Origin: Gemmatimonadota bacterium
GTDB taxonomy: Bacteria; Gemmatimonadota; Gemmatimonadetes; Longimicrobiales; Gaopeijiaceae
Assembly (NCBI GenBank): GCA_016209885.1
Contig: JACQVF010000070.1
Location: forward strand, 1-45,135
Direction of reading: 5' to 3'
DNA: 45,135 bases
The position numbers were made by a program, and so were the translations under genes. Of this stretch, positions 35,301 to 42,643 are shown one piece after another. How positions within the stretch are numbered: position 1 is the first letter of the stretch; each line of letters begins with the position of its first letter. Under the pieces are notes generated by a model. It did not search any database, was not told the origin of the DNA, and saw nothing but the letters and a program-made list of their open reading frames with translations.

Positions 35301-37443
35301 GCAGCGCGCCCACCTCTTCGCCGCTGGCCTCCGGGACCTCCACGGCGCGGACCTCGTCGAACCCGCGCCGGATGACCCGCAGGTTGTCCGCCACCACCCG
35401 CTCACCCAGGTGGCCGAACTTCTTGTTCAGTTGCGCTCGGATCCCCTCAAACAGCCTGGTCTCGTCCAGACCCTCCCGTTCCATGAGGGGCGAGACGCGG
35501 AAGAAGGCGCCCATGAACGCGGCGCCCTGCATGCGGTAGCGGAGCTCCGGGTCCGTGGCCTCGTCGGAGGCGATCCTGAAGGCGTCCAGGGCGAATACCT
35601 TGAGCCCCCGCTCACGGATCTCGCGCCGCGCCGACGCGGGAAGGCTCTCCCACAGCGCCGGGCCGCCCGCATCGCTCTGGATGACGAAGGCGCCACCGGC
35701 AGCGAGCCCCTCCAACGGGTTCGAGTGGCGGAAGACGTTCCCGTCCGGCGAGAGCACCACGTCCACGTGCTTGAGCTCGCAGTTCAGGCGCACCGCCTCC
35801 CGGGATAGCGTCCCGTAGAACGTGGTGGGTTGCCCTTTCTTCTCCGACGAGTACTTCGGGTTGGCCTTCACGTGCAGGCCGAGGAGCTCGAAGGCCGTGA
35901 GGCAGAGGTTCTTCCCCATGGTGATGGCGCCCCAGCCGCCCACCGAGTGGATGCGGAACGAGATGGAGCCCTCGGGGAGGAGGTTCAACTCGCCCGCGGA
36001 GCGCAGCGCCAGCTCGGCCACCTCCGGGTACGCATCGGCCACCTGCTCCTGCCAGATCTGGAGCTTGGGCAGCCGCGTCCCTTCGCGGATGAAGTCGAGA
36101 CCGAGGTAGAACCGCCGGCGCCCACGTGCGCCCTCCAGCATGTTCTCCACCGCGGCGATCATCTCGCCCGGCTGGAGGTCGAGGCTCCCGAGGCCGAAGC
36201 ACGCCGAGTAGAAATCGGGCACCTTGTCCGGCGTGAGGGCCGGGAGCGTCGGGTAGAAGAGCGGCCCGCGCGCCCGCCCGTTCTCCACCGCCTGGGACAT
36301 CGCTGCACGGATCTCCCGGAGGAGCGGCGGCTCCACGGCCAGCGGTTGATCCACCCGCTCGAACACGGTCACGCCCTTCTTCCCGGCCAGCATCCGGGTC
36401 ACGAGATCGGCGGGGAAGGGGCGGAACATCGTGAGGTTGAGCACGCCGACCCTGAGGCCACGGGCGGCGCGCAGGTGATCGGCCACCGCCTCCGCGTTCG
36501 CCACCACCGAGCCCTGGCCCGCGATCACGTACTCCGCATCCTCGAGCCGGTAGCCCGAGGCCCGGGCGTACATCCGGCCCGTGAGCGCCGCGAACTCGGC
36601 GAACGCGCAGTCTGCCAGCTCGGCCACGTGGTCGAAGTAGAACGGCCGCTGCGCCGCCACGCCCTGGGCGTAGCTCTCCTGGTTTTGGACGACGCCAAAC
36701 ATGGCCGGGTAGTCCAGGTCGAACATCTCGGGGATGCGGCGCCGCTTCTCGCCGAAGACCAGGCGTTGCGCCGGCGTCGGCGACTCGATGAGATCAGACG
36801 GATCGCCCAAGTACTCCTTCACGAGCTCGCGCTCCGGCAGGAGCACGGACTCGATCACGTGGCTGGTGAGGAAACCGTCCTGCGCGCAGATCCCCGGGTT
36901 GAGCGACAGCTCGGCGATGCGGTGGGCGATGAGCGTGAGATCCGCCACCTCCTGCACGTTCTTCGCGAAGAGCTGGAAGAAGCCGGTGTCGTCCACGGCG
37001 TGGTAGTCGTCATGAGCCGCGTGGATGCTCAGCGCGTGCTTGGTGATAGCGCGGCAGGCCATGTTCAGCACGTACGTGAGCCGCTTTCCCACGGCCGGAT
37101 AGAGGGACTCGTGCATGTAGACGATCCCCTGGCCACTGGAGAAGTTCGCGGCCCGGAGCCCCACCATGCTCATGCCGGCGGTGACCGCAGCGGCCGCGTG
37201 CTCGCCCTCGGGCTCGAAGAAGAGGAGCCGGCGGCCGAACGCGTTGGGGCGGCCCTCCGCATACGCGGCCGCCCATCCCTCGCCCATCTGCGTGGAAGGC
37301 GTGATGGGGTAGGCGCCGGCTGCCTCGCTGGCCGCAGTCTCCATGAGGACGGTGGCGGTGCTGCCGTCCACCGCGTCCCGGATCCCCGGATACTTCGGTT
37401 CCGGCCGCTCCGGCTCCGCTTTCCTGCTCAGCCCGATTCTCAT
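32353..37443 (-). CDS. nifJ: Oversized pyruvate:ferredoxin oxidoreductase with fused C-terminal ferredoxin domain
   Basis: PFOR oxidises pyruvate and CoA to acetyl-CoA, CO2 and reduced ferredoxin. All NifJ parts are visible in order: GAYPITPSTQMGEGWA near 43-58; a gamma-type domain with IHSVGGWGAITMGKNL (about 495-510); a ferredoxin module with CTGCAHCWTQCP (near 792) and CKGCNLCVAVCP (near 924); and the TPP domain with GDGACMGCGEK (near 1001), NSTGCSTVWGS and VYSNTGGQACTSG. Typical NifJ has about 1170-1200 residues; this has 1696. The extra length includes a longer spacer between the two ferredoxin motifs. At the end are a coiled-coil-like helix, an Ala/Pro linker (about 1560-1610) and a single-cluster ferredoxin (CTTCNEC near 1623, KCPVG near 1666). 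The start overlaps the rnfB stop (ATGA). Confidence 0.9.
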   Translation of the reverse strand: MRIGLSRKAEPERPEPKYPGIRDAVDGSTATVLMETAASEAAGAYPITPSTQMGEGWAAAYAEGRPNAFGRRLLFFEPEGEHAAAAVTAGMSMVGLRAANFSSGQGIVYMHESLYPAVGKRLTYVLNMACRAITKHALSIHAAHDDYHAVDDTGFFQLFAKNVQEVADLTLIAHRIAELSLNPGICAQDGFLTSHVIESVLLPERELVKEYLGDPSDLIESPTPAQRLVFGEKRRRIPEMFDLDYPAMFGVVQNQESYAQGVAAQRPFYFDHVAELADCAFAEFAALTGRMYARASGYRLEDAEYVIAGQGSVVANAEAVADHLRAARGLRVGVLNLTMFRPFPADLVTRMLAGKKGVTVFERVDQPLAVEPPLLREIRAAMSQAVENGRARGPLFYPTLPALTPDKVPDFYSACFGLGSLDLQPGEMIAAVENMLEGARGRRRFYLGLDFIREGTRLPKLQIWQEQVADAYPEVAELALRSAGELNLLPEGSISFRIHSVGGWGAITMGKNLCLTAFELLGLHVKANPKYSSEKKGQPTTFYGTLSREAVRLNCELKHVDVVLSPDGNVFRHSNPLEGLAAGGAFVIQSDAGGPALWESLPASARREIRERGLKVFALDAFRIASDEATDPELRYRMQGAAFMGAFFRVSPLMEREGLDETRLFEGIRAQLNKKFGHLGERVVADNLRVIRRGFDEVRAVEVPEASGEEVGALPVPKIPALMDVPTARDGIGNPGRFWEQVCFLCKTGQDVIADPSTAIGAIPAATSSIRDMTDIRFEVPDFIAARCTGCAHCWTQCPDAAIPGVVNTVEEVIDAAIAAVAADGGTSERVRQIAKPLARECRRILKGVPFTTFADTLSSAYKSVVEKLGWDPERRAALGAEFGAVYAALAEFPLAKTAPFFDAPEKREAGAGALLSITVNPEACKGCNLCVAVCPEGALVTLKQDEEVVERLRRNWKLWQRLPDTNDRYVNIASLEEGIGVLSSLLLKKGNYRSMVGGDGACMGCGEKTTVHLVVAAIHALMGPRVKKYVARLDELIAGLDRKARALLASDADLDAAAGTAAGTAPASSTVVVPLGAAKRQRVERISKLISRLKDLRWRYVEGPSGKGRAALGMANSTGCSTVWGSTYPYNPYPFPWVNHLFQDSPSVAIGIFEGHMRKMADGFLDVRRSQLELEDAYDPAVHEPAFSSFDWRQFTDGEFALCPPILSMGGDGAMLDIGFQNLSRLLASGKPIRVMVLDTQVYSNTGGQACTSGFTGQISDMAAYGAARHGKEEVRKELALIAVAHRGVFVHQSSQASASHLLAGVLRGLQARRPALFNIYTPCPVEHGLADDAAEHAARLALESRAFPFLTYDPDAGSTFADSLNLDGNPAPDQEWPSYELRYVDEAGEARTMELPLTIADWAATEGRFKKHFKRVPREQWNEDMVPFHEFLTLAVEERAGKVPFIHTIDGEKRLERLRVSSEIVRLAQERLLFWSQLRQLAGLEVAPGVRDAVAGELDAEFERKAEAIRAEYEAKLADLRARYPMLVARKLAEGLVRAGTSGQTVGELLARVQAIPDMAPLPALSLPTDGGPARAVPAGTAAAALTAAVAGAVAVAAPAAAPGSAETEEALALEPYIDSALCTTCNECTNLNAKMFAYNESKQAYIKDPRAGTFRELVMAAEKCPVGIIHPGTPLNAREKDLDKWIKRAERFN

Positions 37444-38312
37444 GCCGCTTCACTCCTGGCGAGCGCCGCTTCGCTCGCCGCGAGGGGGATGCCCAGCTCG
37501 AACTGGATTCCCTCGAGCCAGACAATGGCTCCCGTGGGGCAACGCGCCGTCGCCCTCGGCTCCGCCAGCTCGATCTTCCCGTAGTCGATGACCGCCAGCC
37601 CGTCCTTGATCTCGATGAGCCCCGGCGCCCCATCCTGCACGCACCGCCCGCAGGCGTTGCACGCGACCCGGCACAGCGCCTCCACCTCCTCGCCCGCCAG
37701 CAGGCTCTGGCACTGCACGATCAGCTCGTGCGTGATGGGCATCAGCACGAAGAGATCCTTGGGGCACGCCACCACGCAGTCGCCGCACGCGGTGCACAGC
37801 TCGGGGATGACCACAGGGATGCCGAACGGGTTCATGACGATGGCGTCGAAGGTGCACGCGCGCTCGCAGTCAGCGAGGCCGACGCACCCCCACGTACACC
37901 CCTTCCCGCCGCTCGCCACCGCGGTCGCCGCAGCGCAGGTCGCGAGCCCGCGGTACCGCGCCATCTGGATCGCCACGTTGGAGCCGCCGGCGCAGAGGAG
38001 CCGCGCGACCCGCTTCACCGCCTCGCCTGCCTCGACGCCCAGGAAATCCGCCACGTCGCTGATGGCGCCGGGGCTCATCACCGTGCACCCCGCCGCCTGC
38101 GCCTTCCGCGCCACGAGCCCCTCGGCGAACGCACGGCAGCCGGCGAAGCTGCAGGCCCCGCAGTTCGTCCCCGGCAGCATCCCGGTCACCGCCTCGATGC
38201 GCGGATCCTCCCATACCCACAGCTTCTTGTTGGCGACCGCGATGAGGGTCGCGAAGACCAGGCCGAGGCCGCCCAGGGTCAGGAGCGAGCCCAGGATCAT
38301 GGAGGCGTTCAT
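37440..38312 (-). CDS. rnfB: RnfB, ferredoxin-accepting Fe-S subunit of the Rnf complex
   Basis: The 290-residue protein starts with a membrane helix (MILGSLLTLGGLGLVFATLIAV). Next is the RnfB four-Fe domain with Cys51, 54, 59 and 76 (NCGACSFAGCRAF...GC), then GKGCTWGCVGLADCERAC, and a clear [4Fe-4S] motif CTACGDCVVACP (173-184). A later CNACGRC lacks the fourth Cys of a normal motif nearby; Cys258 in RCPTGAI could complete it. The last repeats are thus simplified compared with clostridial RnfB. RnfB receives electrons from reduced ferredoxin and passes them into RnfD/RnfG. It lies between gene X and PFOR instead of beside rnfA, where it sits in the classic order. Confidence 0.93.
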   Translation of the reverse strand: MNASMILGSLLTLGGLGLVFATLIAVANKKLWVWEDPRIEAVTGMLPGTNCGACSFAGCRAFAEGLVARKAQAAGCTVMSPGAISDVADFLGVEAGEAVKRVARLLCAGGSNVAIQMARYRGLATCAAATAVASGGKGCTWGCVGLADCERACTFDAIVMNPFGIPVVIPELCTACGDCVVACPKDLFVLMPITHELIVQCQSLLAGEEVEALCRVACNACGRCVQDGAPGLIEIKDGLAVIDYGKIELAEPRATARCPTGAIVWLEGIQFELGIPLAASEAALARSEAA

Positions 38313-38315
38313 GGG

Positions 38316-39350
38316 CTAGCCCGCGTCAGCCAGATCCGCCTGGCTGAGCAGCCAGGCCGCGAGCTTGCCCACCGGATCCGTGGCGGCAGCTTCGCCAGCG
38401 GGCGATCCGGCAGGCGCGGCAGGCGCGGCTGCCGCCACCACCGCCGCAGACGCGGCCGCCGGCGTCACGAGCGCCACGAGTTGCCGCAGCTCCTCCCGCT
38501 GCTGGAACGCACTCTGGCCGCCGAGGGCGCGGCTGGGCGCCGTCTCGGGCGCGTACTCGACGCGCAGCCGCTGCCACGGCTCGGACCCCGCCGAGGGGTC
38601 ATGGACGAAGCGAGCCGCGCCCTCGGGTACGAGGGCGGCGACCCCGGGGCCGTCCCACGCGGCCAGCCGCTCCAGGCCGCTCGCGTCGCCGCTCTGCAGC
38701 ACGAACACCGCCGGCGTGATGAGGCGCACCAGCGGCGCCGGCGGCGACTCGCCGCCAACCACGAGCACGATCTTCTGGTTCCCGTCCAGGAACTCCGCCA
38801 GGCCGCCGGCCCGGAGGTCGTGGCCATCCACCTCGACCACGAGCGGCGGCGCCAGACGGCGCTCCCCCCGCATCCAGTCGTCGAAGGGGAGCGCCGCGAG
38901 CCAGCCGTCGTGCTCCGCCGGCACGTAGCGCGCACTCTTCGCGAGCTCGATCGCGCGGGCGGCCCCGAAGGCGCGGCCCACCTGCGCCAGCGCCGCCGCG
39001 GCCGCGTCGCACAGCCGCGCGCCCGGCTCCACCCGCACGGTGACCAGCTCATCGCCGAGGGAGAGCAGAGCCCTCAGGGTGTCCACGGCGCGCTCGATCC
39101 GTTTCGCGGCCGCAGGCTCCAGCGCCTCGGGACTCGCGACCAGCGCGGCCAGCCGCTCCACATCCATGCGGCCGGCGGCAAAGGGCCCGAGCTCCGCGGC
39201 GAGCTGCCGCGCCCGCCCGTTTGCCGTCGCCTGCTGCGCCACCAGGATTCCCCGCGCCTGCTCCAGCGTCACGGCCAGCGCGGAACGAAAGCGCTCCAGC
39301 GGAGCAGCCAGGGCCTCGAGGGCCAGCCGAACCCGATCGTCAGACGGCAT
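38316..39350 (-). CDS. Unrecognised 344-residue protein inside the kor-rnf operon (protein X)
   Basis: I do not recognise this protein. The ATG at 39350 overlaps the end of korB by 11 bases, and the stop is three bases before rnfB, so it is embedded in the operon. Residues 1-145 look helical and Ala/Leu-rich. A compact part follows, with LAALPFDDWMRGERRL, PPLVVEVDGHDLRAGGLAEF and QKIVLVVGGESPPAPLVRLI, an alternating beta/alpha pattern. Residues about 296-323 form an Ala/Pro/Gly linker, and the last 20 (VGKLAAWLLSQADL) look like one amphipathic helix. There is a single cysteine (114), no signal peptide and no membrane helix. An assembly, scaffold or regulatory subunit for the oxidoreductases or RnfB is possible, but this is inference from position alone. 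Confidence 0.75.
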   Translation of the reverse strand: MPSDDRVRLALEALAAPLERFRSALAVTLEQARGILVAQQATANGRARQLAAELGPFAAGRMDVERLAALVASPEALEPAAAKRIERAVDTLRALLSLGDELVTVRVEPGARLCDAAAAALAQVGRAFGAARAIELAKSARYVPAEHDGWLAALPFDDWMRGERRLAPPLVVEVDGHDLRAGGLAEFLDGNQKIVLVVGGESPPAPLVRLITPAVFVLQSGDASGLERLAAWDGPGVAALVPEGAARFVHDPSAGSEPWQRLRVEYAPETAPSRALGGQSAFQQREELRQLVALVTPAAASAAVVAAAAPAAPAGSPAGEAAATDPVGKLAAWLLSQADLADAG

Positions 39351-40296
39351 AGCGGTCAAACTCCGCGTTGAGCAGCGCGATCTTCTCCTGCGCGGTTTGA
39401 GCCCTCACGCGGCGGACCTCCTCGTAGCGCGGACGCGTTTCGTCACGGAAGAAGACACCCAGCCGGATCCTGCCGTCCGGCTCAGCCAGCCGGCGCGCGA
39501 CGTCCAGGTCCCGGGGATCGTGCCACGCCTGGTGCTTGTAGACCCTCTCCAGCTCCGGGACCTGGATGCCATCCTCGTGCACGAGCAACTCGATGAGCTC
39601 CCGGTCCCTCACCGCCCCCTCGTAGAGATCCGGCGTGTAGACCGGGCAGCGCTGCAAGATGCGGACGAACGCGAAACCACGATGGCGGAACGCGGCCAGG
39701 AGCGTTGCGTAGAGGTGCGCCGGTATCCATTCCGCCGTCTGCGCCACGAACGACGCGTTCGTGACGCCCAGCGTCGTGGAGAGCGGATTCAGCGCCGCCA
39801 GGTAGCTCCCCCGCGGCTGCGTATTGCTCGGGTAGCCCTGGGGCGTCGTCGGCGAGGTCTGGTCCTTCGTGAGCCCATAGATCCCGTTGTCCAGCAGCAA
39901 CGCGACCATGTCCAGGTTGTAGCGCACCGCGTGAATCCAGTGTCCGGCGCCGATGGAGCAGCAGTCGCCGTCGCCCATGACCACGAACACGTGGAGATCC
40001 GGCCGCTGGAGCTTGACCCCGGTGGCCACCGGGAGCGCCCGGCCGTGGAGACCGTGGAAGCCGTAAGTATTCACGTAGTGCGGGAAACGGCTCGAGCAGC
40101 CGATCCCCGACACGAACACCGTCTCCTCCGGCCGCAGTTGCTCTGCGGTCAGAAGCCGCTGCGCCGCCGCCAGGACGGAGTGGTCGCCGCACCCCGGGCA
40201 CCAGCGCGGAATCGCGCTCTCGTAATCGTGCAGCTCGAAGACGCGCTCTTCGTCCTCGAGCATGCAGGAAAGGAGCGAGCAACCCCAGCCGTTCAT
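39340..40296 (-). CDS. korB: 2-oxoacid:ferredoxin oxidoreductase, beta (TPP) subunit
   Basis: The start overlaps the korA stop by four bases (ATGA), with GGAGGAGG just upstream. The 318-residue subunit carries the cluster ligands CPGCGDHS (Cys33, Cys36) and GIGCSSR (Cys67). The TPP/Mg site is GDGDCCSIGAGHWIHAVRYN (108-127) with DNGIYGLTKDQTSPT following. YESAIPRWCPGCG and the later FVRILQRCPVYTPDL match KorB, which with KorA turns 2-oxoglutarate and CoA into succinyl-CoA, CO2 and reduced ferredoxin. Substrate choice is inferred; related enzymes act on pyruvate or branched-chain oxoacids. Confidence 0.92.
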   Translation of the reverse strand: MNGWGCSLLSCMLEDEERVFELHDYESAIPRWCPGCGDHSVLAAAQRLLTAEQLRPEETVFVSGIGCSSRFPHYVNTYGFHGLHGRALPVATGVKLQRPDLHVFVVMGDGDCCSIGAGHWIHAVRYNLDMVALLLDNGIYGLTKDQTSPTTPQGYPSNTQPRGSYLAALNPLSTTLGVTNASFVAQTAEWIPAHLYATLLAAFRHRGFAFVRILQRCPVYTPDLYEGAVRDRELIELLVHEDGIQVPELERVYKHQAWHDPRDLDVARRLAEPDGRIRLGVFFRDETRPRYEEVRRVRAQTAQEKIALLNAEFDRYAV

Positions 40297-42230
40297 GACC
40301 CTCCTCCCTCCGGCATCCGGCGGATCATCGCCTCGAGGATCGCACCCGGGCGCAGAGGCTCTCCGTAGATGCGCGTCCAACAGCCCACGTCCACCAGAGT
40401 GTGCGCCCGGAGCAGCCACGCGAGCTGGCCCCACCGCCGGTTCTCCTCCGTGATGAACGGGTCATCCGGCTCGTCACTGTAGTTGATCTCCACCGTCATC
40501 ACCTTCCGGAATCGGCCGAGGATCTCCTTGATGCCCGGCTGCAGCGGCGAAAGGAACGTGAGATGCAGTGACGAGACGGAGAGCCCCAGAGCGCGTGCCC
40601 GGTCCACCGCTTCCTCGATGGCGCCCTTGGTGCTCCCCCAGCCGACCACCAGCAGATCGCCCGCGTCGTCGCCGTACACCACCGGGGGCTCGAGCGTCTG
40701 CTGGAGCACCGCCAGCTTCCGGCTGCGCATCGCCGCGCTGTGCTGGTGAACGTCGGATCGGTACGCCACGTGGCTGTTCTCGTCGTGGGAGAGCCCCGTG
40801 GCCGTGAACATCCCGCCCGGCTGGCCCGGGATGATCCGCCGCGAAAGCCCCAGGCGAGGATCCCAGTCGTACGGCCGTAGCCCGTCCGGCACCGGGCTCA
40901 GGTCCACGGGAGCGGCCTGCCACCGAGGATCCAGCTCGGGGCGCGGGAACGGTTGCACACCCGTGGCCAGATTCGCATCCGAAAGAACGATCACCAGCAC
41001 GCGAAACGCCTCCGCGATCCGCCGCGCCGAGATCATGGCGTAGAAGCACTCCTCGATCGTGGCCGGAGCGATCACCACCTTCGGTGCATCGCCCGGCTGG
41101 CCGAACAGCACAGCCAACAGGTCGGACTGCTCGACCTTCGTCGGCAGCCCCGTACTCGGGCCGCCGCGCTGCACGTCCACCACCACCAGCGGCGTCTCCG
41201 TCATCACGGCGAGGCCCAGGAACTCCGTCTTGAGCGAGAGCCCGGGACCCGAGGTGATCGTGAACGCCACCTTCCCCGCGAACGAGGCGCCGAGCGCTAC
41301 ACCCGCCGCCGCAATCTCGTCCTCCGCCTGGTGCACGATCCCCCCGAAGTTCTCGAACACGTCGCCCAGGTAGTGGGAGACGGACGTCGCCGGCGTGATC
41401 GGGTACATGGCGCACAGCTCCATGCCGGCAGCGATGGCGCCCATCCCGAGCGCCTCGTTCCCGTTCATCACCACCATGGGGCGGTCCGTGGGCCGTGGCG
41501 GCACCTCCACCCGGAAGTCGAGCTTCTCGTCCGCCCACCCGTACCCCAGCTCCAGGAGCTGGACGTTCCGCTGGTAGACCTCCTCCGATTTCTTCCGGAA
41601 GGTCATTGCGATCTGGTCACGGACCAGATCCAGATCGCGGTCGTAGATGAAAGAGAGGAGCCCCAGCGCGAACATGTTCTTCCCGCGCCGGGCGTTCTCC
41701 ACCACCGTCAGGCACTGCTCCTCCATGGGCACCCGGACGATCCGGTATGCGCGACCCGAAAGCTCATCCAGCGCCGCCTCCCACGCGCTACGGATCGCCG
41801 GGTCCGCATGCGTCGCCCACATCTCCTCGAGCAGCAGGATCGCATCCTCGGCGAGCGCGCCCAGGCGGTGCCGCGCCACAAGCACCTGCTCGTTGAAAGC
41901 CACCACCAGGTTCGTCTCGTCGCCCCAGTTCGTGACCGGGCCGCTCCCGATGCGGATCCGGTTCCCGCTGCCGCCGTCCGGCGTTCGCGGCGGCGGCTGG
42001 ATCTCCGCCGGGATGATCTCCACCGTCCACACCCCGTTGCCCATCTTCGCGGAGACGGCGCCGAAGATCTGCCCGCACTTCTGGGCGCCCTCCCCGGAGT
42101 CTGACACCACTTCCACGATGTGCTCCGGGAACCGAAATACCGTGCGCCTCGCCTCTACCCCTACCTCGCCTTCCGCGGCCGCGACCTCCGGAGAAACACC
42201 CGCGGCACGTGAAACCGATCTCGTGGCCAT
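40293..42230 (-). CDS. korA: 2-oxoacid:ferredoxin oxidoreductase, fused gamma-alpha subunit
   Basis: This 645-residue protein joins the gamma domain (about 30-220; EHIVEVVSDSGEGAQKCGQI, NLVVAFNEQVLVARHR) to the alpha domain (about 255-600). The alpha part has the pyrimidine-binding AMYPITPATSVSHYLGD (near 275), VHQAEDEIAAAGVALGASFA, and the CoA-side VVDVQRGGPSTGLPTKVEQSDL, as in 2-oxoglutarate enzymes. It has no ferredoxin domain of its own, so electrons leave through KorB. It is the first gene of the operon; GAGG lies four bases before its ATG. The divergent Rrf2 regulator starts 413 bases away. A role in a reductive or oxidative TCA cycle is possible. Confidence 0.92.
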   Translation of the reverse strand: MATRSVSRAAGVSPEVAAAEGEVGVEARRTVFRFPEHIVEVVSDSGEGAQKCGQIFGAVSAKMGNGVWTVEIIPAEIQPPPRTPDGGSGNRIRIGSGPVTNWGDETNLVVAFNEQVLVARHRLGALAEDAILLLEEMWATHADPAIRSAWEAALDELSGRAYRIVRVPMEEQCLTVVENARRGKNMFALGLLSFIYDRDLDLVRDQIAMTFRKKSEEVYQRNVQLLELGYGWADEKLDFRVEVPPRPTDRPMVVMNGNEALGMGAIAAGMELCAMYPITPATSVSHYLGDVFENFGGIVHQAEDEIAAAGVALGASFAGKVAFTITSGPGLSLKTEFLGLAVMTETPLVVVDVQRGGPSTGLPTKVEQSDLLAVLFGQPGDAPKVVIAPATIEECFYAMISARRIAEAFRVLVIVLSDANLATGVQPFPRPELDPRWQAAPVDLSPVPDGLRPYDWDPRLGLSRRIIPGQPGGMFTATGLSHDENSHVAYRSDVHQHSAAMRSRKLAVLQQTLEPPVVYGDDAGDLLVVGWGSTKGAIEEAVDRARALGLSVSSLHLTFLSPLQPGIKEILGRFRKVMTVEINYSDEPDDPFITEENRRWGQLAWLLRAHTLVDVGCWTRIYGEPLRPGAILEAMIRRMPEGGGS

Positions 42231-42570
42231 TCGTCCTCGTCCGGTGGTTCGTCACTCTCGGCGCGATGGCACTCCCGCAATCGCTACGCACGGGGCGTGC
42301 CACAACGCCCCCGTCCGGCCCATCGCCGCAACTCATTGCGTGGACACAAGTTACTGGATTCACCCGCTGCGCCGCCGAGCGCCTGGCACCTGCGCTGGGG
42401 CGCTTTGTCCCAAATTCAGGCGAAAACGCGATGAATTCCGGTTTGCACGCGGTCGCGGCCCCGGCCGCCGCCCGCGCCCGGTCCACGCAGATGGACCTGC
42501 GGCGCGCCGCGGCCGGGGCCGCCTATCTCTCGCCGTCCGCGCCCTGCTCGGCGCGCTCCGCGCGCTGTCC
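42231..42570. other. Divergent control region between korA and the Rrf2 gene
   Basis: No gene is supported here. The promoter of the 15.8-kb minus-strand operon must lie in this stretch, but I saw no convincing -35/-10 pair on the minus strand. A patch of lower GC content (about 42330-42450) contains two GAATT-type motifs and GGGACA/GTCC half-sites near 42340 and 42408. These are too weak to call operators. Confidence 0.45.
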
Positions 42571-42600
42571 TTGCCCGGGCCGGACCGCAACCCCCATACT
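42571..42600 (+). promoter_or_regulatory. Candidate promoter of the Rrf2 regulator
   Basis: TTGCCC (42571-42576) and CATACT (42595-42600) are separated by 18 bases. Each departs from consensus at two positions. Transcription would start near 42607, leaving a leader of under 40 bases that includes the palindrome at 42621-42643. Confidence 0.4.
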
Positions 42601-42620
42601 AGCGGTGGAGACGGAATATA

Positions 42621-42643
42621 GGACCTTAAACTCCCAAAAGTCC
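42621..42643. promoter_or_regulatory. Palindromic operator candidate abutting the Rrf2 start codon
   Basis: The 23 bases start GGACCTT and end AAAAGTCC, an imperfect inverted repeat (arms agree at six of seven positions). Rrf2-family regulators bind sites of this size with GGAC/GTCC-like arms and an AT-rich core. The last base lies directly before the ATG, so bound protein would cover the early transcript region. The site also takes the place where a ribosome site should be; none is visible. Confidence 0.55.

Noticed and set aside
33631..37584. Very long plus-strand open frames (725 and 584 codons) opposite the PFOR gene
   Set aside because: They are Arg/His/Pro-rich antisense frames caused by high GC at third positions; they have no ribosome site and no domain, while the opposite strand encodes a clear NifJ.
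26416..38312. Reading the pump as Nqr instead of Rnf
   Set aside because: RnfB with its Fe-S domains and RnfC with two 4Fe-4S motifs are present, and no NqrF or NqrA gene is seen.
37728..42104. Long plus-strand frames opposite rnfB, protein X and korA
   Set aside because: Same GC shadow effect; amino-acid make-up is not protein-like and the minus-strand genes are well supported.
42330..42450. Rrf2-type operator on the korA side of the divergent region
   Set aside because: Only scattered half-sites (GGGACA, GTCC) were found; no palindrome comparable to that at 42621-42643.
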